Assembly: GCF_030758755.1 (NCBI RefSeq) | Contig: NZ_CP132387.1 | Span: forward strand, 2,409,001-2,473,000 | Source: Bartonella apihabitans | GTDB taxonomy: Bacteria > Pseudomonadota > Alphaproteobacteria > Rhizobiales > Rhizobiaceae | Direction of reading: 5' to 3' | Length of the DNA stretch: 64,000 bases | Shown here: positions 19,231 through 27,747 of the stretch, one piece after another | How positions within the stretch are numbered: position 1 is the stretch's first letter | Layout of the letters: every line of letters begins with the position of its first letter | The notes under the pieces: model-generated | The model's database searches: none | Told to the model about the DNA's origin: nothing | What the model saw: only the letters and a program-made list of their open reading frames with translations | Translations under genes and position numbers: made by a program

Positions 19231-19557
19231 ATGTCTGTTAAAACATTGGTTCTTCCGTGCCTTTTGATGTTTGCCGGTTGTGCAACACAAGCCACGGCAT
19301 GGACCGAGAAAATCACCACTCAAAAAGTTGAACTGCCAACAGAATGTGCCGGCTGGCAGAAAATCGACGTAAAGACAAGGACGCGCTATTTTATGATGAA
19401 AGAAGATCAGCGTGCTCTGGTCGATATTGATGCGCATAATTTACGAGGGAAAAATCTTGGCTGTTGGGACAGGAATGTGCAGTCATCCTCGGCACAGCCT
19501 TTGATACAAAGTCCTCAGACCCAGTCAGGTGCGTTGACTTCAAGTCAGGCACAATAA
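19231..19557 (+). CDS. Small putative lipoprotein
   Basis: About 108 residues, with signal segment MSVKTLVLPCLLMFAGC and lipobox MFAGC, then a short cysteine-containing domain (PTECAGWQKID, LGCWDRN) and a Gln/Ser-rich tail. I do not recognise a named family; two Cys in the mature part could form a disulfide. In-frame ATGs at 19177 and 19210 would lengthen the N terminus; 19231 gives the most typical lipoprotein signal. It lies 17 bp before the methyltransferase gene, so the two are probably co-transcribed. Confidence 0.7.
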   Translation: MSVKTLVLPCLLMFAGCATQATAWTEKITTQKVELPTECAGWQKIDVKTRTRYFMMKEDQRALVDIDAHNLRGKNLGCWDRNVQSSSAQPLIQSPQTQSGALTSSQAQ

Positions 19558-19574
19558 CGCTTTAGGGTTGCTAT

Positions 19575-20348
19575 TTGGACATATTGACGTTCAGATCATT
19601 CTACGAAACACCACTTGGCGAAAAGGTTTTTTCGACCATTACCAATAAGCTTGGATTAAAAGACCGTGATGTTTCCGGTGAGCGGGTGATGGGACTGGGT
19701 TATGTCACCCCTTATCTTCAATGGCTTAAACCACGGGCAGAGAGGTGTTTTGCTTTTATGCCGGCGCGTCAAGGAGCCTGTGTGTGGCCTTCTGCAGAAA
19801 AAGTTGCAACGGCCTTGGTCTTTGAAGAAGATTTGCCCTTGCCGGATTCTGCTGTTGACCGGATTATGCTCGTCCATTCACTGGAATTTGCCGAAAATGC
19901 CCGCGAAATGCTCAGTGAAATGTGGCGTGTATTGGCACCGAACGGACGCATTATCATCGTTGTACCCAATAGACGCGGTCTTTGGGCCAGAAATGATCAT
20001 ACGCCCTTTGGCAGTGGCCAACCTTATAGCCGCCAGCAATTATTATTATTGTTACACGAAACCAATTTTAGCGTCGTCAATATTGGCGAAGCGCTCTATT
20101 TTTCCCCGTCCGGTCGTGCATTGGCTCGCGGTTTTTCAGCAATTTATGAGCCATTGGCGAGGAACTTTTTCCCGTATTTTGGCGGAATTATCGTCTGTGA
20201 AGCCCAAAAACGCCTGTTTCAGGGATTGCCGGTACATCGTCGCCAGTCGCGTCGTGTATTTATACCGGCTTTGTCGCCCCAGATTACCAATCGTAAACCT
20301 TCTCATGCTGTCGAAATCAGAAGCGACCACGAGAGTTCGGATTGGTAA
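19575..20348 (+). CDS. Class I SAM-dependent methyltransferase
   Basis: A 257-residue protein with a methyltransferase domain. It has an acidic strand LPLPDSAVDRIMLVHSLEF near residue 95, then the MWRVLAPNGRIIIVVPNR segment near residue 115-132, which corresponds to the conserved post-IV to VI region of UbiE/BioC-like enzymes. The glycine-rich motif I is weak, and the substrate is unknown. The start is a TTG at 19575; no ATG is close. The gene follows the small lipoprotein gene. Confidence 0.78.
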   Translation: MDILTFRSFYETPLGEKVFSTITNKLGLKDRDVSGERVMGLGYVTPYLQWLKPRAERCFAFMPARQGACVWPSAEKVATALVFEEDLPLPDSAVDRIMLVHSLEFAENAREMLSEMWRVLAPNGRIIIVVPNRRGLWARNDHTPFGSGQPYSRQQLLLLLHETNFSVVNIGEALYFSPSGRALARGFSAIYEPLARNFFPYFGGIIVCEAQKRLFQGLPVHRRQSRRVFIPALSPQITNRKPSHAVEIRSDHESSDW

Positions 20349-20597
20349 AACCCTGCTTGATTGGCCCACCGATAGGCCGTACCTATTTTATTGATTTTGC
20401 GGGTGCGAGATAGGAAACGCCCAATGAAATTCCTCTATTTTTTTAAAGGGGGTTTGCCCTATTTTATCGGGAAGACCGGCTTTTAACCCAGAGGCTTATT
20501 TTTTAAAGGTGCGCTGCTTTTTTGAATTTGTCGCGATTTTTCGTTTCGCAAACATGTTACATCCGGTCTTTTTTGTTTCGAAAAGCCGATTTCGGCC

Positions 20598-21047
20598 CTA
20601 TTTCAGTTCGGGCATCCGGTTGATATTGTTGGCAAGCTCGTGAATCCGGTCGTTCACATAGTCATAAATATAACGGGTAATGTCAGGAAACTCCTTTATT
20701 AACCGAAGGAAGACTGTGCGTTTGATTTCCAAAACTTTTGAATTGGATTGTGCGATCGCTGTAAATGGACGATTGATCTCGGTTACCAAAGCAAGCTCGT
20801 TAATGAGCGCATTTCTGTTGATGATGTCGATCGGTTGTCCGGAATTGTTGTTTTGCCGGTAAAGATTGACAGTTCCTGAAAGAACAACATAGGCACTTTC
20901 GGCAAGTTCGCCTTCTTTGAAAATCATTTCTCCTGAAGCAAATTCCTGTCGCTCGGCTCCGAATATCAACAGGCGCAGTTGTTCCGGTGTCATTTTGTTG
21001 AAAAAGTCGAACTTTTTCAATAAAATAATGTCATCATTAATTGCCAC
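20598..21047 (-). CDS. Cyclic-nucleotide-binding domain protein (Crp-like sensor domain only)
   Basis: A 149-residue protein made of one cNMP-binding beta-barrel: EFASGEMIFKEGELAESAYVVLSGTVNLY corresponds to the first half of the roll, and INELALVTEINRPFTAIAQ to the phosphate-binding cassette. No helix-turn-helix follows, so it is not a DNA-binding Crp/Fnr. The GTG at 21047 with a GGGAG site gives the usual VAINDDI start; an ATG at 21101 would add 18 residues. It lies downstream of the response regulator on the same strand, probably in one operon. Confidence 0.8.
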   Translation of the reverse strand: MAINDDIILLKKFDFFNKMTPEQLRLLIFGAERQEFASGEMIFKEGELAESAYVVLSGTVNLYRQNNNSGQPIDIINRNALINELALVTEINRPFTAIAQSNSKVLEIKRTVFLRLIKEFPDITRYIYDYVNDRIHELANNINRMPELK

Positions 21048-21160
21048 CGAAAACTCCCGACTTTCATAAACTGGCCTTTTATTGTGGCCAATCCATTTCA
21101 TGAGATTTCTTTGGAGCGTAAGCTTAGGTGAATAAATTCGTTAACAGCATTCACCAATGT

Positions 21161-21844
21161 TTACGGATTCAATCTATAGCCACCGCTATCGGTTATCAAG
21201 ATTTGCGCATTGGCGGGATCTTTCTCGATTTTTTGGCGGAGGCGATAAACGTGAGTTTCCAAAGTATGGGTTGTTACGCCTGAATTATAACCCCAAACTT
21301 CCTCCAGTAGAGTATCACGGCTTACAACACTGTCTCCTGCACGATAGAGGAATTTTATGATGGCGGCTTCTTTTTCGGTCAAGCGGATCTTGCTGCCCTT
21401 TTCGTCAATAAGCAATTTTTGTCCGGGCTTGAATGTATAAGGCCCTACCTGGAAGGTTGCATCTTCGCTCTGTTCATGTTGGCGCAATTGCGCACGGATA
21501 CGAGCCAGCAAAACAGCAAATCTGAACGGTTTTGTTACATAGTCATTGGCACCGGCTTCAAGACCGAGAATAGTATCCGAATCGGTATCGTGACCCGTTA
21601 ACATGATGATCGGTGCGCGGAATCCTTCCTGACGCAATTTTTTTACAGCTTCACGGCCATCAAGATCGGGTAGACCGATATCCATAATAATAAGATCTAC
21701 ATTTTCGTTTCTGGCGGTTTCAAGACCTTTTGCAGCCGTACTTTCCTGAAGAACATTGAATTCTTCATGCATTTGTAGTTGCTCTACCAGAATAGAGCGC
21801 AGATCCTCGTCATCATCTACAATCAAAAGGGTGCGATCGGTCAT
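21161..21844 (-). CDS. OmpR-family response regulator (CenR-like)
   Basis: A 227-residue two-component regulator. The receiver domain has acidic DDDED at residues 10-14, the phospho-acceptor Asp55 in LIIMDIGLPD, Thr in MLTGHD and Lys in YVTKPF. The C-terminal winged helix has the TLETHVYRLRQKIEKD recognition-helix signature. The overall sequence recalls CenR, the essential envelope regulator of Caulobacter and Brucella, but that name is from memory. No sensor kinase is adjacent. It is followed by the cNMP-domain gene and is divergent from a YkuD-domain gene. Confidence 0.88.
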   Translation of the reverse strand: MTDRTLLIVDDDEDLRSILVEQLQMHEEFNVLQESTAAKGLETARNENVDLIIMDIGLPDLDGREAVKKLRQEGFRAPIIMLTGHDTDSDTILGLEAGANDYVTKPFRFAVLLARIRAQLRQHEQSEDATFQVGPYTFKPGQKLLIDEKGSKIRLTEKEAAIIKFLYRAGDSVVSRDTLLEEVWGYNSGVTTHTLETHVYRLRQKIEKDPANAQILITDSGGYRLNP

Positions 21845-21917
21845 TTTCTGTCCTTATAAAAAACGCTATCGGGCGTTATGTAATAATTGCAGTCACAATC
21901 ACGAAAAACTGAACATC

Positions 21918-22532
21918 ATGCAAGTGCCTTTAATCAGAAATCCGTTAAAAACACCAAAAATTGTTTCGTTTATCGCTGTGCGCAAGAAATGCGGTACAAC
22001 AACAAAAGGAATTTTGGCAATTGGCCAATATCGTTTTTTGTGCGCCTTGGGCAGAAACGGTTTTTCAGCCCGAAAACGCGAAGGTGACGGGGCAACACCC
22101 ATTGCTGTTATGCCAATTCTTGGCGGTTTTCGAAAGAATAGTTTTCATAGTCTACCACATCATCCGTTAATGCTCCACCGTGTAAAATTATCTGATGGAT
22201 GGTGCGATCAGCCATGGGATGCCAATTATAACCGTCCGGTCAAGCTGCCTTACAGAAATAGCGCTGAAAAACTTTGTCGTAGAGATGACCTTTATGACAT
22301 GGTATTGATACCGGATTGGAATATCCGTTGCAGAATTCAAAACAATGGTAGTGCCATTTTTTTTCATCTGGCAAGGCCGGATTTTGCTCCGACAGAAGGT
22401 TGTATTGCTGTCTCGCGGCGCACAATGGAGCGAATTCTGCCTTTTATATCGCGCAAAACAAAAATAATGACATTGGGAACGATAACAAGGTCAAAACCTG
22501 CGGGTGGACTTGCGAGAAGTCGTAAACGATAA
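21918..22532 (+). CDS. L,D-transpeptidase (YkuD) family protein
   Basis: A 204-residue protein with a YkuD catalytic domain. The GDGATPIAVM segment lies near residue 56, and the active site FHLARPDFAPTEGCIAVS near residue 150 holds the catalytic His and the T-x-GC cysteine. YkuD enzymes make 3-3 cross-links or attach proteins to peptidoglycan. No signal peptide is obvious at the chosen ATG (21918), as in several short alphaproteobacterial members. The gene is divergent from the OmpR-type regulator, 73 bp away, so a shared control region is likely. Confidence 0.85.
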   Translation: MQVPLIRNPLKTPKIVSFIAVRKKCGTTTKGILAIGQYRFLCALGRNGFSARKREGDGATPIAVMPILGGFRKNSFHSLPHHPLMLHRVKLSDGWCDQPWDANYNRPVKLPYRNSAEKLCRRDDLYDMVLIPDWNIRCRIQNNGSAIFFHLARPDFAPTEGCIAVSRRTMERILPFISRKTKIMTLGTITRSKPAGGLARSRKR

Positions 22533-23151
22533 TATTCGCGCTTGATTTGGGCAAGAACTCCCTCTCCGTTATCGGTCGCGATATTTGACCAGAATAACGT
22601 GACCGACCCTTCCTGTTCATTTCACAATCCACATTGGAAAGCAGCAATAATGTCGATGAGATTGAATGGCCAATTCGCAAGATTATTATCGAGATTTTGG
22701 ATAAATCTATTTTTGAATTGGAAATTCAAAAGATGATGAATATTCACCATTGAATGAATTTATGAAATTTTCTTAGTGCACTTTCACTATAAAACAGGTG
22801 GGTGAGAAAACTAGTCTATGCAAATTCTATTTTTGAATGATCGATATTTTATAGATAAAATTTAACGATAAAATTGTTATTTTACATGACAATTTTTCTA
22901 TCGGGAAAACAGAATTGAACAGAATAATAGTGTCACACCCTGCCGGTTCGATAATCAGATATCTTTGAAAACAAATCACTCTATGGATAAAGTGCTGATC
23001 GGGAAGTTTCCCAACCCGATGTTTTCACGTGAAACACAAGAATAATAATCCTGAACCGGGATCATAAAGGATAGATGTCGGCTTAGCCGACATAGAAATA
23101 GTCGCTTCGATTATTTCAGGCTAATCAACATTATTTTGCAAGTGACCGGCA
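22533..23151. other. Intergenic region with a parS-like site and a hairpin
   Basis: No gene is seen in these 619 AT-rich bases. They contain a parS-like palindrome (23021-23036), a hairpin of ATGTCGGC with GCCGACAT (23075-23093) and a 21-base tandem duplication that includes the accA stop codon (23129-23170). Confidence 0.6.
23021..23036. promoter_or_regulatory. parS-like ParB-binding site
   Basis: GTTTTCACGTGAAACA matches the bacterial parS consensus TGTTTCACGTGAAACA at 14 of 16 positions. The whole right half and the CACGTG centre are perfect; the differences are the first two bases. parS sites usually cluster near oriC, which fits the near-origin gene content (dnaK-dnaJ). One site only was found in the window. 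Confidence 0.55.
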
Positions 23152-24111
23152 TTATTTTGCAAGCGAGCGGCCAATTTCCAGATATTTATCCCAGCGTTCC
23201 CTTTTCAGAGTGTCGCCATCTTTTTCAGCCATGCCCTTCAATGCCGCTTCGATTACTTGACCGGTTGCGTCAATGGCTTCTTTTTTATTGCGATGTGCAC
23301 CGCCCAGAGGTTCAGGAATAATACCGTCAATAATTTTCAATTTATAAAGATCTTGAGCGGTAATGTGCATAGATGTCGCGGCATCTTTTGCCCGTGTGGC
23401 ATCGCGCCACAAAATGGAAGCCGCTCCTTCGGGAGAGATGACAGAATAGATTGCGTGTTCAAGCATATAAACTTTGTTGGCAGCCGCAATTGCAATAGCA
23501 CCGCCAGAACCGCCTTCGCCTATAATAACAGAAACGACAGGCACTTTTAACCGCAAGGTTTCTGCTGTCGATTGGGCAATGGCTTCGGCTTGTCCGCGTT
23601 CTTCTGCACTTACTCCCGGATAGGCACCGGCGGTATCGACAAGGGTGATAACAGGAAGTGAAAAACGATCGGCCAATTCCATGATGCGCACAGCCTTGCG
23701 GTAGCCTTCCGGTCGTGCCGAGCCGAAATTGTAGCGCAATCTCGATTGGGTGTCGTAACCTTTTTCTTGTCCGAGATAGGCTATTGCCTGACCGTTGAAA
23801 CGGGCAAAACCTGCTTGAATCGCTTCATCTTCGCCATATTTCCGGTCACCGGCCAGAGGTGTCACATCGGTAAAGAGTTCTTTTGAATAGTCCAGAAAAT
23901 GCGGCCTATCCGGATGGCGCGCAACCTGCGCCTTTTGCCAGGGTGTAAGTTTTTTATAAAGATCACGCAAGGCCGCCTGTGAGCGTTCTTCAAGACGGGA
24001 TATTTCGTCCCCCATATCGACGCTACCTTTTTCCTGGGCTATTTTCTTCAGTTCGAAGATTTGCCCTTCCAGATCAGCAACCGGCTTTTCGAAATCAAGA
24101 TAATTATACAT
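23152..24111 (-). CDS. accA: Acetyl-CoA carboxylase carboxyltransferase subunit alpha
   Basis: A 319-residue subunit that, with AccD, transfers CO2 from carboxybiotin to acetyl-CoA, giving malonyl-CoA for fatty-acid synthesis. The conserved N terminus MYNYLDFEKPVADLEGQI starts at the ATG at 24111 with GGAG upstream; an ATG three codons earlier is less likely. The LVDTAGAYPGVSAEERGQAEAIA and GEGGSGGAIAI motifs of the crotonase-like active site are present. It lies downstream of xerD on the same strand. Confidence 0.95.
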   Translation of the reverse strand: MYNYLDFEKPVADLEGQIFELKKIAQEKGSVDMGDEISRLEERSQAALRDLYKKLTPWQKAQVARHPDRPHFLDYSKELFTDVTPLAGDRKYGEDEAIQAGFARFNGQAIAYLGQEKGYDTQSRLRYNFGSARPEGYRKAVRIMELADRFSLPVITLVDTAGAYPGVSAEERGQAEAIAQSTAETLRLKVPVVSVIIGEGGSGGAIAIAAANKVYMLEHAIYSVISPEGAASILWRDATRAKDAATSMHITAQDLYKLKIIDGIIPEPLGGAHRNKKEAIDATGQVIEAALKGMAEKDGDTLKRERWDKYLEIGRSLAK

Positions 24112-24191
24112 CGGCTCCAACTTTTTATGATACCATTTTTGTGGTTTGTTTTAAGCTTTAACGGTGTCTTATAAATAACATAACATTTTCT

Positions 24192-25127
24192 TTACTCTGC
24201 ATGAGAGCGCTCGGCAAGCGGGTGATGTTCATTTACAAGACTTTGCAGCTTTTCTTCAAGAACGTGGGTATAGATTTGTGTCGTAGATATATCCGAATGT
24301 CCCAGCAATTGTTGGACAACGCGCAAATCGGCACCATGCTGTAACAAATGGCTGGCAAAAGCATGGCGGATAACATGTGGTGAAATGTTATGGGCATTGA
24401 TTCCGGCATCTATTGCAAGGATTTTAAGCTCGCGCGCAACAACCTGTCGCGCAATATAACCCTGTTCGCTATGGGCAGGAAAAAGATAGGGACTGTTGCT
24501 ATCCGTTGATTTATCCCGCAATTCAAGCCAATTTTTGATTGCTTCCTTGGCTTTTCCGGATAAGGGCACCATTCGTTCTTTTGACCCTTTACCGCGGACG
24601 AGCAGAAAATCCGGCGCACCACGAACAATGCGGACAGGCATAGTAACGAGCTCGCTGATACGTAAGCCTGTCGCGTAAAGCAGTTCGACAATGGTATGAA
24701 GCCGCATCGCTTTTTTATGTTCGGACTCAGTCAAATCGGCACGTTGAGCATTTTTTTCAGCAAGATCACGCAGATTGTCCACCTGTTTTTCGCTGATTAT
24801 CTTCGGTAAATTCGGGTGTTTGCGCGGGGATAGAAGGTCGCCTGACGGGTCGTCATTGCGTAAACCTTCTGCGTAGAGAAACTGGAAAAACTGACGCAAT
24901 GTAGACAAACGCCTTGCTTGGGAAGTGGCAGCAAAACCGTCATTTTGCATAGATGCCAATATTTTTGTAAGTTCTCTGCCAGTATCAATCAGAGATGTTC
25001 CCGCTCCTGCCAGTTCTTCATTTGCCCATAAAAGATCGCGTCGATAGGCTTCAAGTGTATTTTTCGAGGCGCCGCGTTCGGCGCTCATCATTTCAAGAAA
25101 ATTGTCGATTGTTGCAAAGAGATTCAT
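24192..25127 (-). CDS. xerD: Tyrosine recombinase XerD
   Basis: A 311-residue site-specific recombinase that, with XerC, resolves chromosome dimers at dif. It has a SAM-like N-terminal core-binding domain and a C-terminal catalytic domain. The catalytic residues are visible: Arg in YATGLRISEL, His-x-x-Arg in SPHVIRHAFASH, His in LLGHSDISTT and Tyr in QIYTHV. Its start codon overlaps the stop of the upstream small membrane-protein gene (ATGA), indicating coupled translation. The accA-xerD|aroK-aroB order is conserved in Rhizobiales. Confidence 0.93.
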   Translation of the reverse strand: MNLFATIDNFLEMMSAERGASKNTLEAYRRDLLWANEELAGAGTSLIDTGRELTKILASMQNDGFAATSQARRLSTLRQFFQFLYAEGLRNDDPSGDLLSPRKHPNLPKIISEKQVDNLRDLAEKNAQRADLTESEHKKAMRLHTIVELLYATGLRISELVTMPVRIVRGAPDFLLVRGKGSKERMVPLSGKAKEAIKNWLELRDKSTDSNSPYLFPAHSEQGYIARQVVARELKILAIDAGINAHNISPHVIRHAFASHLLQHGADLRVVQQLLGHSDISTTQIYTHVLEEKLQSLVNEHHPLAERSHAE

Positions 25128-25561
25128 TTATTATCCTTCTTGGTATTCGAAGGCGTGGACATGTCTGGAGTTTCCGGACGGGAAGGCAAATTTCCGGCAG
25201 GCTGTGGAGCTTTCCGGACATTAACATTATTCGAACCGTGGTCCGTCCCGTCATTCGGCTTTGTGTTAGCCGCTTTGCTATCCTGGTCACTGGACAATTG
25301 CCCCACGTTTTCTTGATCGGTTGTATTTTCTTGATCGGTTGTATTTTCCTGATCATTTGCGGGCTTTTGATCGCCTGAAGCTTGAGACCCCGATACCTGA
25401 GACAGCGCCGAGCGATCACGCAAATGCAGATTTTCCGGTTGAATTTCGATTGTTATATCGGTGGTTACCGGTTTTACGATATAAACAAGTCCGACCATTG
25501 CAGCATAAACAAGTGCAACCAGAATGGCAAAAGCGATGAATAAACGAGTAAGAGTGGGCAT
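25124..25561 (-). CDS. Small membrane-anchored protein with DQENTT repeats
   Basis: A 145-residue protein: one N-terminal transmembrane helix (about residues 6-28), a short conserved-looking segment (TTDITIEIQPENLHLRDR), then a long hydrophilic Gln/Asn/Asp-rich tail. The tail holds an exact 18-bp DNA repeat encoding DQENTT twice plus DQEN (about 25310-25362). A small protein in this place before xerD occurs in related genomes, but I know no function. The tail is predicted to be disordered and periplasmic. Confidence 0.7.
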   Translation of the reverse strand: MPTLTRLFIAFAILVALVYAAMVGLVYIVKPVTTDITIEIQPENLHLRDRSALSQVSGSQASGDQKPANDQENTTDQENTTDQENVGQLSSDQDSKAANTKPNDGTDHGSNNVNVRKAPQPAGNLPSRPETPDMSTPSNTKKDNK

Positions 25562-25665
25562 ACCAGCGCAAAATTATCCAAAATTGAAAAAGTTTTAAAC
25601 ACTATCATGCCTTATAAAGATTAACAGGGATTGACTTATTCCGAGATAAATGTCGAAACGAAATT

Positions 25666-26265
25666 ATGAAAAGCAGATTTTCAAAAACTGGTCCAATGGC
25701 AAAAACCGCGCATCGACTGTTGTCTCATCTCGACGGTCGCTCGCTTGTTCTTGTCGGGCTCATGGGGGCGGGCAAATCCACAATTGGCAAGCGTGTTGCG
25801 ACCATGTTGGAGCTTCCTTTTCATGATGCGGATTACGAGATCGAGCAAGCAGCACGTATGACAATTCCGGAATTGTTCGAAAGTTATGGCGAGCCTGCTT
25901 TTCGTGATCTCGAACGGCGGGTGATTCTCCGTTTACTGAAAGACTTGCCCATGGTGCTTGCGACCGGCGGCGGTGCTTATATGAACGGGGAAACACGTAA
26001 AGCCATTGCCGAGAAGGGTATTTCTATCTGGCTTCACGCCGAGCTTGACGTTTTGATGGAGCGGGTTTCCCACCGTCAAAATCGCCCCTTATTGCAAAGG
26101 CCCGATCCGCGTGCCTTTATGGAAAAATTGATGGCCGAACGCTATCCCGTCTATGCTTTGTCAGATATTCGTGTAAGCAGTCGAAAGACGCGTCGCGACG
26201 TGGTTGCACGTTCTGTTATACGCTCTGTCGAAAGCTATCTTTCAAAACCTGAAAAACCGCAATAA
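25666..26265 (+). CDS. aroK: Shikimate kinase
   Basis: A 199-residue kinase phosphorylating shikimate in the aromatic pathway. The P-loop GLMGAGKST is at residues 31-39. The shikimate-binding [15 protein letters not shown] and ATGGGAY segments and the LID-region RQNRPLLQ follow in order. The start may be the ATG at 25666 or one at 25696. It is followed by aroB 13 bases after its stop, forming the usual aroKB operon, and is divergent from the xerD operon. Confidence 0.94.
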   Translation: MKSRFSKTGPMAKTAHRLLSHLDGRSLVLVGLMGAGKSTIGKRVATMLELPFHDADYEIEQAARMTIPELFESYGEPAFRDLERRVILRLLKDLPMVLATGGGAYMNGETRKAIAEKGISIWLHAELDVLMERVSHRQNRPLLQRPDPRAFMEKLMAERYPVYALSDIRVSSRKTRRDVVARSVIRSVESYLSKPEKPQ

Positions 26266-26278
26266 AAGGCAGCTAAAA

Positions 26279-27394
26279 ATGGAAAATCAGACAGTTCAAG
26301 TAACACTGGGGAAACGTAGTTACGATATTCTGATAGGCCCCGGTCTGGTTGTCTCGGCAGGTCACGAGATTGCCCGTCGTTTTCCGGGAAGACGTGTTGT
26401 TGTTGTAACAGACGAAAATGTTGCAGCCCTGCATTTGGGAATGTTGACACAAAGTTTGCATGATGCCGGAATTGATGTGGTTCCGATAGTGGTCAAAGCC
26501 GGTGAAAAATCGAAATGTTTCGAAACACTGCAAAATGTAACAAATGATATTCTTGATAATCGTCTGGAGCGCGGCGATTTTGTTATTGCGTTCGGTGGTG
26601 GTGTTGTTGGTGATCTTGCAGGATTTGCTGCCGGAATTGTGCGCCGTGGAATGAATTTTATCCAGATACCAACGTCACTGCTGGCACAGGTTGATTCGTC
26701 GGTTGGCGGGAAAACCGGTATCGACACACGTCAGGGAAAAAATCTGATTGGTGTATTTTATCAGCCGAAACTTGTCATTGCCGATACAGAGATTCTCGAC
26801 ACTCTCCCCGAACGGGAATTCAGAGCCGGTTATGCCGAAGTTTCCAAATACGGATTGATCAATCAACCGGACTTTTTTTCGTGGCTTGAAAAAAATTGGC
26901 AAAAGATTTTCCTCGGTGGGCATGAACGGATCGAGGCGATAGCCCGCTCCTGTCGTTCAAAAGCCGATGTGGTCGCCCATGATGAACATGAGGCGGGAGA
27001 ACGTGCATTATTGAATTTGGGGCACACTTTCGGTCATGCCTTGGAAACGGTTACAAATTATGATTCGAATCGCCTTGTCCATGGAGAAGGGGTCTCTATC
27101 GGCATGGTTCTCGCGCACCAGTTTTCAAATTATCTCGGTCTTTGTCCTGCCGATGTTGCAACGCGGGTGGAAACCCATTTGAGTTCTGTCCGTCTTCCTG
27201 TGGCATTGCAGGATGTTCCGGGCGGCGTGCCGGATGCCGCAACATTGATGAAAATTATCGCTCAGGACAAGAAGGTCGAACATGGCAGTCTGACCTTTAT
27301 ATTAACACGCGGGTTGGGCCAGTCATTCATTGCCAAAAACGTACCGCCGGAAAAAGTATTGGCATTTCTTAAACAGAAACTTGGCGAAAAATGA
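26279..27394 (+). CDS. aroB: 3-dehydroquinate synthase
   Basis: A 371-residue NAD- and metal-dependent enzyme converting DAHP to 3-dehydroquinate. The NAD loop [15 protein letters not shown] is near residue 103, and [19 protein letters not shown] near residue 128 carries active-site residues. The metal-binding set includes E in EVSKYG, H in [11 protein letters not shown] and H in LVHGEGV. The ATG at 26279 is the homologous start; a longer open frame overlaps aroK and is rejected. The intron-bearing tRNA-Arg gene begins 45 bp downstream. Confidence 0.95.
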   Translation: MENQTVQVTLGKRSYDILIGPGLVVSAGHEIARRFPGRRVVVVTDENVAALHLGMLTQSLHDAGIDVVPIVVKAGEKSKCFETLQNVTNDILDNRLERGDFVIAFGGGVVGDLAGFAAGIVRRGMNFIQIPTSLLAQVDSSVGGKTGIDTRQGKNLIGVFYQPKLVIADTEILDTLPEREFRAGYAEVSKYGLINQPDFFSWLEKNWQKIFLGGHERIEAIARSCRSKADVVAHDEHEAGERALLNLGHTFGHALETVTNYDSNRLVHGEGVSIGMVLAHQFSNYLGLCPADVATRVETHLSSVRLPVALQDVPGGVPDAATLMKIIAQDKKVEHGSLTFILTRGLGQSFIAKNVPPEKVLAFLKQKLGEK

Positions 27395-27438
27395 TTGATC
27401 GAAGCCGCTATATTGTTTAATGCTTCCACTGCGATGAA

Positions 27439-27747
27439 GTCTGCGTAGCTCAGCAGGATAGAGCACAGGATTCCTGAAACATTGAAATTGGGCGCTTCTG
27501 AAGGAAACTTTTGAAGCGGATCTGCTCAAAGTCGGGGAACGCTTATGACTTTTCAAAGTCATTGCCAATCCCGAGCCAAGCCCTCAAAAAGGGAAGGTGT
27601 AGAGACTGGACGGGCAGCACCTTACGGGTCAAGCCGATGGTGAAGGGACAGTCCAGACCACAAACGGTCATAGCGTGTTGACCGGCGGTGAAAGCCGAAG
27701 TGGTATGAATCCTGGGGTCGTGGGTTCGAATCCCACCGTAGACACCA
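27439..27747 (+). tRNA. tRNA-Arg(CCU), interrupted by a group I intron
   Basis: Exon 1 (27439-27475) gives the acceptor strand GTCTGCG, a D-arm (GCTC...GAGC), the anticodon-stem strand CAGGA and the loop bases TTCCT. Exon 2 (27708-27747) gives AATCCTG, the TpsiC arm GTGGGTTCGAATCCCAC, acceptor CGTAGAC and an encoded ACCA end. Joined, they form a complete 77-base tRNA with a seven-base anticodon loop TTCCTAA and anticodon CCU (Arg, reading AGG). The break falls after U36, directly 3' of the anticodon. The gene lies just after aroB on the same strand. Confidence 0.93.
27476..27707 (+). ncRNA. Group I (IC3-type) self-splicing intron in the tRNA anticodon loop
   Basis: The 232-base insert starts after an exon U and ends in G, as group I introns do. 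It carries the conserved core. GAGCCAAGC (27573-27581) belongs to the P4-P6 region. GGTGTAGAGACTGGACGG (27596-27613) with the partner ACAGTCC (27648-27654) forms P7 and the guanosine site, with CAGTC able to pair with GACTG. A GGG at about 27491-27493 could pair with exon CCU as P1, giving a U-G pair at the splice site. The core closely resembles the Azoarcus tRNA-Ile and Agrobacterium tRNA-Arg(CCU) introns. No homing endonuclease is encoded. Intron boundaries come from folding the tRNA by eye. Confidence 0.9.
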
